Shown in pieces: positions 56,491 through 64,000 of a stretch of DNA of 64,000 bases (positions are counted from its first letter, which is position 1; every line of letters starts with the position of its first letter). The notes under the pieces were generated by a model. That model was not told the DNA's origin and ran no database searches. It saw only the letters and a list, made by a program, of their open reading frames with translations. The stretch is from Lucinisca nassula (lineage: Eukaryota > Mollusca > Bivalvia > Lucinida > Lucinidae), in assembly GCA_963580285.1 (NCBI GenBank), contig OY757026.1, forward strand, positions 47,963,143 to 48,027,142. The letters are read 5' to 3'. The position numbers and the translations under genes were made by a program.

Positions 56491-57095
56491 AGGCTTATTG
56501 AGAATTAGAGAGATCTAATTCAAGGTAATGTTGGTTGGTTCCTGATGCTCTGTCTCTGGTCGGCCCCATCGGAGTCTAACTGTTTGTTTTCTTTTGCACT
56601 AGCTTTTCAGCGTTTTCTTGCTGTCGAGTCCTCATCGTTGTCTCACCTCTGTTGTTCTTTGATTATTTGTGTTCACGGAGATGTTGCACTGATGAGTTAG
56701 GGGGCCTTCATGCGGACTGAACAAAGTATTTGTCTAAATCGCGACGGAGGTGAGGGCGAGGATTGTGGCCACGTAGGGTCGATTTGAGCCCCCCAGTGGA
56801 AATCTTTCCGCTGGCCGTTCCGGGGCGGTCCTTCTGTGGCGATTGATGTATGTTGTTGTTTGTTACTTACTGTGTGTATCACTTGTGTCTTTTTATTTTG
56901 GATGGCCATATGACCATTTTTGTGGGAAAGTGACTGTCCTTATGGCCTTCGTTTGTTTGGGTTTCCATTATGGTCTGGTCGCTTAATGTTTGTGTTTCTT
57001 TCCCTTTTGTGACTTTGATGGGTGGAGTGGGTTAATTGTATCGATTCTTGATCTTTGTTTTACTTCTACCTTGGATAACATTCAATTGTTAGAAA
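56491..57095 (+). other. Probable PLE 3' UTR / LINE 5' junction
   Basis: About 600 bp of T/G-rich sequence with no recognisable coding or repeat. If the PLE used selenocysteine, a SECIS hairpin would be expected in such a UTR. I cannot identify one by eye. Confidence 0.35.
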
Positions 57096-58175
57096 TTCAA
57101 TCTAGAGCTGGAACTTGGTATTGCAAAGACTGCAACGCTGACTGTGGTCTTTGCAGTGGTGCTGTCCTTAATGGCCACAAAGCCGTTCAGTGTGATCAAT
57201 GTGAAATGTGGATACACACTGAATGTTCCTTCATTTCAGATGCAGAATATGGCACTTTGGTAAATTTAAGCTGCCACTGGATATGTCCAAAATGTGAGGT
57301 CTGTAACTTTTCTGACTCCTTCTTTGAAGAATATGTAGAACTGAGTAAGCCAAACAGGTTTGAACCTCTGTCAGACGATAAGAGAGGCATATCTTCAACT
57401 GCTGATGAAACAAAGTCAAATTTTGTGAAAGCTTTGAAACTTTGCAGTATAAACATAAATGGAATTAGAGGAAAAATTCTTGAACTTTTAGCTTTCCTCG
57501 ATACATATCAACCTCATATTGTTGCTATTCAGGAAACAAAGATTGACAGTTCAATTACTACATCTGAGCTTTTCCCTGAAACTTGTCATTACTGTGTCTA
57601 CAGAAAAGATAGGAACTCTCATGGCGGTGGGGTGATGTTGCTCATTCATAGAGACATCCCTCACATCCTTTCGTGGAACTGGAAAATGACACCGAATCGG
57701 TCTGGGTTAAGATTTTGGCAAATAAAACTTCCCACTTCGTAGCAAGTTGGTATCGACCACCAAATGGTACGATCGAAAACTTCCAGTTGTTTAAAGATCA
57801 ACTGGATTGCATCAAATCGCAGCATAAGGGTAAAAACTCCCGGCTGTACATGTTCTAGGTGACCTCAACTTCAGAGACATTGCTTGGCCCGACAGGCTCA
57901 GCAAACAAGGTACAATGCTGAGTCAGTCGGAAGGACAAATATTAATTGATATTATGAACGATCATGGCCTTGAACAAATTGTTAACTTCCCCACTCGTGA
58001 TAAGAACACATTGGATCTGATCCTTACGACTTTGCCAGGACAATTCGAAGACATTCATTCCCCAGATAAACTAAGTGACCACGATATTGTCTCCGGATAT
58101 TTAAAAATTCACATCCCACCAATTAGAAACCTCGGAGGAAGGTTTACTCATATCAGGGAGGCGACTATGAAACTA
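57096..58175 (+). pseudogene. LINE PHD finger and endonuclease region
   Basis: Finger: TWYCKDCNADCGLCSG, AVQCDQCEMWIHTECSF and WICPKCEVC give a Cys4-His-Cys3 PHD pattern. Endonuclease: LCSININGIRGK, VAIQETKID (catalytic Glu), GGGVMLLIHRDI, ASWYRPPNG, then GDLNFRDIAWPD, TLDLILTTLP and SDHDIV (catalytic His/Asp) are all recognisable. A frameshift near 57,675 splits the region. Another lies near 57,850 where the ...RLYMF frame closes and VLGDLNF continues elsewhere. Confidence 0.85.
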
Positions 58176-60251
58176 TGAGGAAGGATGCACTCAGATTTGC
58201 AAAGGAGAAATACTTTAATGGTCATTCAGATGCTCGGTCTGTACAGGAGAATTTTGATTTGATAACTTCATTCATTCATACTTCGGCCGAAAATCATATC
58301 CCCTCAAAAACTAGTAGGTCGGTATCTTCTATTCCCTGGATCACTCCAGAGATATGAAGAAAAATTCGCAAAAGGAATAAGATTCATGCAAAAGGCAAAA
58401 AAGACGGGAAGTGGTAAACTCCGGACAAAATTTGAAAACTTGAGACGTAAAATCAAGACTGATATAAATAATCAGCATGATTTGTATATGAATAACTTGG
58501 TAGGTGATGTAAAGGCAAATCCTAGAGACTTCTACAGATACACCAATAGCCAGAAGAAAGACAGGCAAGGTATCCCGCCCCTTAATAAAAGAGGAGGGAA
58601 CGGGGTTGCTGAATCAGACTCTGAAAGGGCAGAGGAACTAGTTGGTCAAATCAATGATGCGTTTAATAAAACTGAGTTCACGGAGGTTCCATTGACTGGA
58701 AGATCGGCCCGCTTCATGAATAATATTGCTGTGACAGCTGCAGGAGTGATCAAGTTACTTCTTAGCTTAAACCCCAGTAAGGCCTTAGGACCTGCTGAGC
58801 TTCATCCTAGAGTCCTGAAGGAACTAGCAAATGAGTTGGGTCCAGTTTTTGCACACTTGTTTCAACAGTCTCTTGATTCCGGTGAAATCCCCAAAGAATT
58901 GCTCTTAGCAAACATCTGTCCACTCTTCAAAAAAGGAGATAGGGCTCTTGCCCGTAATTATCGCCCTGTGTCTCTGACTTATGTTGTGTGTAAATTGCTG
59001 GAACATATAGTCTGCTCAAACATCATGGCCCACTTGGACGAACATTAACTTTTGTCAGACAGACAACATGCATTTAGGAAAAGGCACAGTTGTGAAACTC
59101 AGCTAAGCACAGTTATTAATGACTGGGCAAAAATCTTGGACAAAGGGGGACAGGCGGACACATTTATTCTGGACTTCGAGAAGGCTTTTGACACCCCTCC
59201 TCATGAACTACTTAAATCTAAGTTATTTGGCTATGGAATTGGGGGAAAGACCCTCAAATGGATAGATTCCTTTCTTTGCTACAGAAAACAGCGGGTTGTT
59301 GTTAATGGTGAATCTTCGGAGTTGGCTCCAGTTTTGTCTGGAGTCCCGCAAGGGACCGTTCTTGGTCCACTTTTGTTCTCCCTGTACATCAATGATATTT
59401 CCACTGACATTGACTCAGATATAAGACTGTTCGCAGATAACTGTGTTTGTTACCGGGCAATTAGAGCTATAGATGACTCAATGAAACTTCAGGCTGACAT
59501 AGATAGATTAGGATGTTGGGCCCGAAAATTTGGCATGAGATTTCAGCCAGTTAAATGCAATATTATGCAGATAACTAGGAAGAGATCTAATAAAGTTGAG
59601 GCTTCTTACACCTTAGAGGGAACGGTCCTCGAGAATGTGGACTCCATTTAATACCTTGGAGTGACAATCTCGCACAACTTGAGATGGAATACTCATATTA
59701 GAAACATGTGTACCAAGGCAAATAGAACGCTTGGTTTCCTGAGGCGAAATCTTCATCAGTGCCCCCAGGATGTAAAGAGGCAGCATATAAAGGTCTTGTT
59801 CGCCCAATCTTGGAATATGGTAGTTGTATCTGGGACCCCAGTGGAGTGGTCCTTAACGATGAAATTGAGAAAGTTCAGAATAGAGCTGCTAGATTTGTAA
59901 CAGACAATTACTGCTTTAAAACTGGGAGCATGACTGGAATACTTGGAAAATTAAAATGAGAGTCTCTCAAGAAAAGGAGAAAAGACAGTAGGCTAATCCT
60001 TTTATACAAAGGTCTAAAGTGTGCTGCCAGCATTCCATCAGATGACCTTGTTCCCCCAGCTAGACACTGTAGAAATCACCATTCGTTGGCGTTTCAGACC
60101 CTTACTGCAAGAACTGACATTTATAAAGAGTCGGTTCTTCCCCAGAACCTTTAGAGATTGGAATGCCCTTCCCAATTCGATTATTTCGACAGCTGAAGGT
60201 GCTGATGATTGTGTAGCTAAATTTACCTCTTTGGTTAGAGCTAGGGACTAA
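58176..60251 (+). pseudogene. LINE reverse transcriptase and C-terminal region
   Basis: After a linker with a UGA at 58,355-58,357 come KALGPAELHPRVLKELA-type sequence, CPLFKKGDRALARNYRPVSL, a UAA near 59,046, then QHAFRKRHSCETQL, LDFEKAFDTPPHELL (first catalytic Asp), SGVPQGTVLGPLLF and LFADNCVC. The last should be FADD: the second catalytic Asp is Asn (59,439-59,441). A UAA at about 59,650 and a UGA at about 59,957 (expected Trp) follow, and a frameshift near 59,800. The C-terminus RTFRDWNALPNSIISTAEG and FTSLVRARD is the usual end. Inactive copy. Confidence 0.85.
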
Positions 60252-60666
60252 CTTCCCACATAACAGGTCCTGGTGTATGAATGTCATTTGACGTGTCACC
60301 AGTAACTATTCTGATTCTGATTCTGATTGTTTTCATGTATGACCTTTGTGACCTTTCGTGGGGGCACCTGAAGGTTGTTGAGAAGATAACATTTCGATGC
60401 AATGTTTAACTGAATTAACAATTGTTTTATAAGTGTATGTGTTTATGTGATGTTACGCTTTTTCACAAGTTGATGAAGAAGTTAAGTTGACGATGTAAGG
60501 AGATTCTAAGTTGGAACAGATTTACCCTATTTTGGGCCTCACTGAATTTGTGCTGATGACTCATGGCTGTGGATTCGGAGGAGCTTATTCGATATGCGGG
60601 GAAAGAATTGATTGTTTGGTGAAGTTTTATATGACACCTGTGTGTGAGTGTGTGAATATAAGGATC

Positions 60667-60800
60667 AACCATGGTTTTTCATGCATTAACATTTGCCGGA
60701 TCCCGAGGAAGCTGTTTGCACATGAGGCCGCTAGGCCGAATGTTCAAATATCTTCCGAAGGACTCGGCTAATGTTAATGCAATGAAATGACCATGGATGA
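60667..60800. repeat. Imperfect hairpin, about 130 bp
   Basis: CCATGGT and CATGCATTAACATTTGCCGG at the left pair with CCGAGTCC-side CGGCTAATGTTAATGCAATG and ACCATGG at the right. Confidence 0.7.
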
Positions 60801-60809
60801 TGGTTGTTC

Positions 60810-61184
60810 TTGCATAACTTACGATTCCGACAGCAAATTTTGACGAAAACGCCCAAAAACTCCATTTAAATTCCATATAAACTCTTCAAATGCGACAGGC
60901 AAACCAAAATTGCGGCCAGTTCAGAATGTTGTTTACAATGACGTTGTCATGCAGTGACGTCATCATAGAGCCCTAAACGCTACGTTTATGACGATAACGT
61001 TACGTCGCTCAACGTAATGTAAACAAAGCAAGGCCCGTCTTGTTGTATCAAAAGATCAAAATCCATATTCAAACAGCACGCGAATTTCATGATTTGAACA
61101 TGGTTTTTGCTGTTTGAGTACGGCTTTCGGTCCATTTGACAATGGCTTCAAACAGCCATGCGCATAGGTAGTTATGCAAGAATT
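60810..61184. mobile_element. Small element with 13-bp perfect TIRs
   Basis: TTCTTGCATAACT at 60,810 and AGTTATGCAAGAA ending at 61,184 are exact inverted repeats. The interior has three CGTTA/TAACG-rich stretches and no coding capacity. The right border coincides with the resumption of the SINE. Confidence 0.55.
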
Positions 61185-61524
61185 CGGGTTTAACGTCGCT
61201 TTCAACAATTTTTCAGTCATATCACGACGGAGTCTGGTCGCGACAAGGAGCTCAATGCTCACTTTTATAGTACTGTCTCACTGTAGTATCATGTCCCAGA
61301 CACATTACATGATACCACACCCAGTCACATTATCCTGACACTGGGTCGACCAGTCCTAGTTCTACCCCGAAAATCTGAGTGCCAAGCGAGGAGCAGCTAG
61401 TACCATTTTAACCACTTTGGTATGTCGCGGCCCGGGATCGAACCCGTGACCTCCCGTTCCCCGGAGCGGACACTCTACCAACTGAGCTATCGGGGCCGGT
61501 ATATGACACCTGTGCATATTGGTT

Positions 61525-61783
61525 CATCACGAAAACACACCTATACAATTTTGACACCCTTTAATCCCACATTTACATAGAAAAACTGGGGTTTACAGGG
61601 GTAAGCCTTATTTTTCTTATTTCTGCTCTAAAATATAGATTTTGGGCACTCGTTAGAACCGCCTCGATGACAATCTATATTTTGAGCAGAAATAAGAAAA
61701 ATATCACTAATTTTCATCTTTAAATTTTCATTTTTTCGGCGTTACAGATTATAGTGTATTTGTATAGGCGTGTTTTTGTAACG
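61525..61783. mobile_element. Palindromic-core MITE (core truncated)
   Basis: CATCACGAAAACACACCTAT and GGCGTGTTTTTGTAACG ends. Core GAACCGCCTCGATGACAATC has lost its right arm. Confidence 0.7.
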
Positions 61784-61888
61784 TTTAGAAGCCGCTTTTA
61801 ACAATTTGAACGCAAACAGATGATAAACAACGTTTGAAATCAGTAAATTTCGGAATTTCATTGATACTTTGTTTATTACCTCGCCTTT

Positions 61889-62145
61889 TATTTGTTTGAG
61901 GTTTAACATCCCCGTCAACACTGTATAGGTCATTTTGGAGACGTCGCTTCCAATTTTGTGGGACTTTTATCCGACATTGAGATGAAATGACATCTCAGAC
62001 CTTGTCGCCCAATGAAATCAATAGGGTTTATAAGCATGGACGGTCCGACTCGCACCGCTTTGCCTCGGCAGGCTTAGATCCTCTAAGCGGTTTACCAGTA
62101 CTAATGTAAGGTCGGTTTCAGCTCTGCGTGGAAGCATCATGCGTG
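61889..62145 (-). mobile_element. CAAA-tailed SINE-like element, 5' end missing
   Basis: GAGGTTTAACATCCCCGTCA to CGTGGAAGCATCATGC. The last part of the 5' end is absent. Confidence 0.75.
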
Positions 62146-62765
62146 GGACTCAATAAGGTGAACTTGTGTGATAGTATATTTTTATTAAGATTGTTTCCGA
62201 CAAAATGCAGTTTTAAATTACTTCTTTTTTATTTTAAAAGAAAGTAAAGAAAAACATCCATTGTTTCATCATACCAGAAAAGAGAAAAAAGAAACATTTT
62301 AAGACTTTATTTTTTCTTCACCTTTTCAAGTTGTAAACCAAAATAACAAGCACATTATTTTACATTTATGACCGATAATCCAGTTATCAAGCGACCAAGC
62401 CTGAGCCAATTATACACATATTAACACCATATTATGTAAAAAGTGGGGATTTTGGCCTAAAGTGTATTGCTCATTTCTGTTGCTCCAAACATAGATTGTG
62501 GGTATTAGCTGGTGCAATTATACATGAGACTGACCTTTATGCAAAGAATAAATTAGTCCGTGTTTCGCCTAATAGGTCATTTTTCGTAAACTTCTCATGA
62601 ATTTTCGGCATCTCGTGAATGGTGACCCATTTACCGACCACTATATATCGAATAACAATATCGGCCTCTTCGGAAAAAACGGCGAAACAAAATAAATGCA
62701 TTCAGTCAGGTGTGAAATTATGTTAATGGAGGTCACCAGTCTCAGTGTCAAATATTGTTCGAACT
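62146..62765. other. No gene recognised
   Basis: A/T-rich stretch. A short ACATAGATTGTGGGTATTAG at 62,491-62,510 is a remnant of the palindromic MITE arm. Otherwise nothing is recognised. Confidence 0.5.
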
Positions 62766-62769
62766 ATAC

Positions 62770-63250
62770 TAGTTTGAACAGCCAGGAACAGGTGGTTCTA
62801 GTGAGCAATTTACCCTTTAGAGCTATATATTTACATACAGTCGAACTTCAATGGCTCGAACACCTTTGGGACCTCGAAAATCTGTTCGAGACTGGGGTAG
62901 TTCAAGCCACTGAGGTTACTGTCAGGAGGCATAACGAGATACTTTTAGACATCTTTTCGGTGTTCTATAATGAATATGTATGCTGTGTGTACTCATTAGA
63001 ATCGCCTCATCGAGGCGATTCTAATGAGTACACACAGCATACATTTGCAAGATTAAAGACTAAAATCTCCTTAATTATCCTCCACTATTTCTTATGTAGA
63101 GGATTTCGCTAGGGGCTCAAGAATGGGTTCGACCCATCCATGGTAAACGAGCCATCTGTGTTCGAGCCATCGATGGTCTACTGTAGTTTGAACAGCCAGG
63201 AACAGGTGGTTCTAGTGAGCAATTTACCCTTTAGAGCTATATATTTACAT
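62770..63250. repeat. 67-bp exact direct repeats flanking a TIR element
   Basis: TAGTTTGAACAGCCAGGAAC through GCTATATATTTACAT is present without visible difference at 62,770-62,836 and 63,184-63,250, immediately on both sides of the element at 62,838-63,183. Confidence 0.9.
62838..63183. mobile_element. TIR element with 63-bp internal hairpin
   Basis: Left end CAGTCGAACTTCAATGGCTC and mirrored right end GAGCCATCGATGGTCTACTG, with TA on both sides. It is related to 31,772-32,129. At its centre (62,979-63,041) a 30-bp perfect stem closes a 3-base loop around CGCCTC-ATC-GAGGCG. Confidence 0.75.
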
Positions 63251-63475
63251 TTATCGTATGACGTCGCGTCTGAGAGTGTAATAACGCCATGTAACATTTT
63301 CGATAATCCACTAGTTGATTAAATATGCAAATAAGGTAGATACGTCCCGTAACGTTACATGTACGACGTCATTAATGTTGTCGCGTTTACTAATGGCGGA
63401 GTATTGACATTTGTGTTAAATCTTCGTGAATAAAATACGTTTTAAATGTCATATGATAAATAGAATCTTGCATTC

Positions 63476-63596
63476 GTGCTCATGTATTATTGAATTTATT
63501 AAACTCGTTGAAGAAAAGGGATAAAATGCTCGGCAAAGCCTCGCATTTTATCCCTTTTCATCAACTCGTTTAATAAATTCAATAATACATGAACAC
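63476..63596. mobile_element. Foldback element with 54-bp stem
   Basis: GTATTATTGAATTTATTAAA ... GGGATAAAATGC at the left pairs with GCATTTTATCCC ... TTTAATAAATTCAATAATAC at the right, with about four mismatches. The loop is GGC-AAA-GCC. No coding. Confidence 0.85.
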
Positions 63597-63689
63597 TCAT
63601 GTAAGATCCTCTATATGTACATTATTTCATAACTCCAGAAGGGTAATTTTTCTGACGAAAACGTGTAACATTTTTCTAAGTTATACTCC

Positions 63690-63765
63690 AAACAAAGATT
63701 GTGGGCGCTGTTTAGAACCGCCTCATAGAAGCGGTTCTAATGAGTACCCACAGCCTATGTCTTGG
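63690..63765. repeat. Palindromic-core MITE, core only
   Basis: GATTGTGGGCGCTG, GAACCGCCTCATAGAAGCGG then TTCTAATGAG, GTACCCACAGCC. The outer ends are degraded. Confidence 0.6.
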
Positions 63766-63767
63766 TT

Positions 63768-64000
63768 TTGTTTGTTTGATTTGAGGTTTAACGTCCCCGT
63801 CAACACTGTAAAGGTCATTTTGGAGACGTTGCTTCCAATTTTGTGGGACTTTTACCCGACATTGAGATGAAATGGCATCTCAAGCCCTGTCGCCCAATGA
63901 AACCAATAGGGTTTATTAGCATGGACGGTTCGCCTCGCACCACGGTTCCTGGACAGGCTTAGATCCTCTAAGCGGTTTACCAGTACTAGTGTGCGGGCCG
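63768..64000 (-). mobile_element. CAAA-tailed SINE-like element, cut by window end
   Basis: TTTGATTTGAGGTTTAACGT to CGGTTTACCAGTACTAGTG. Well-conserved copy whose 5' end lies beyond the window. Confidence 0.8.

Larger units (their letters stand above)
57096..60328 (+). mobile_element. CR1/L2-group LINE with PHD finger, near full length, decayed
   Basis: A Cys-rich PHD-type finger, an apurinic-type endonuclease, an RT and a conserved C-terminal region occur in order on the + strand, ending in GCCACCAGTAACT-type sequence and an (ATTCTG)3 tail at 60,307-60,327. Short tandem tails rather than poly-A are typical for CR1/L2-group LINEs. There are at least five stops or frameshifts. The 5' end and TSD were not determined. 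Confidence 0.85.
60628..61514 (-). mobile_element. AC-tailed tRNA-SINE split by another insertion
   Basis: SINE body at 61,184-61,499 (head CCGGCCCCGATAGCTCAGTT, B box GGGTTCGATCCCGGG on the minus strand). Direct repeats TATATGACACCTGTG lie at 60,628-60,642 and 61,500-61,514. The left one is followed by GT-rich TGTGAGTGTGTG, the expected SINE tail. About 530 bp (60,655-61,183) therefore separates tail and body, best explained by a later insertion into the SINE. Confidence 0.75.

Noticed and set aside
57096..57300. The downstream LINE as the direct continuation of the 2A-bearing fragment at 51,472, split by the PLE
   Set aside because: Both carry the same zinc-finger start, so their sequences overlap instead of complementing each other. 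They are separate copies or families.

Overview
The window is gene-poor, repeat-dominated DNA from an animal nuclear genome, most likely a marine bivalve (clam-type mollusc). The reasons are several tRNA-derived SINE families, a modular element with about 160-bp core repeats and an (ACGG)n tract like bivalve 'pearl' elements, CR1/L2-type and L1/Tx1-type LINEs, and a Naiad-type Penelope-like element (PLE). No complete host protein-coding gene, rRNA or convincing functional tRNA was found. One short possible first exon is flagged near 35.4 kb.

Region 1 to 28,352 is a tandem macro-repeat. Unit B (12,652-21,245) and unit C (21,246-28,352) are offset by about 8,594 bp. Unit A (1-12,651) is the same unit enlarged by an internal partial duplication. 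Each unit carries, in order: imperfect 160-180 bp monomers, a small G/C-ended MITE fused to a SINE 3' end, an old palindromic-MITE remnant, a SINE-like copy, a long A/C-rich minisatellite of about 41-bp units, a spacer, a second short array, and a conserved post-array block. Units A and B end in a pearl/Helitron-like element that unit C lacks. Unit A alone has a recent SINE insertion with an intact target-site duplication (TSD).

Region 28.35 to 51 kb is a patchwork of mobile elements: SINEs in both orientations, a palindromic MITE family with a GCCTC-loop-GAGGC core, a pogo-like MITE, a 1.3-kb TIR element holding many GTTACGGAGG motifs, three satellite-like tandem arrays, an array of GGATATCC palindromes, and a 5'-truncated L1/Tx1 insertion with a 14-bp TSD.

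Region 51 to 60.3 kb holds the main retroelements. A LINE fragment with a 2A-like GDIETNPGP motif abuts a decayed Naiad-type PLE that has an N-terminal GIY-YIG remnant, a CxC linker and a C-terminal RT. The PLE has two in-frame UGA codons, a 276-bp tandem duplication and two nested DNA-transposon insertions. A degraded PHD-endonuclease-RT LINE with an (ATTCTG)n tail follows. Region 60.3 to 64 kb returns to nested SINEs, MITEs and foldback hairpins.

The genes seen do not form a host pathway. They are parts of retroelements: LINE and PLE endonuclease/RT, and the non-autonomous SINEs, which share a common 3' end and probably depend on a LINE. Insertions inside other insertions, with several empty sites present in the same window, give a relative chronology.
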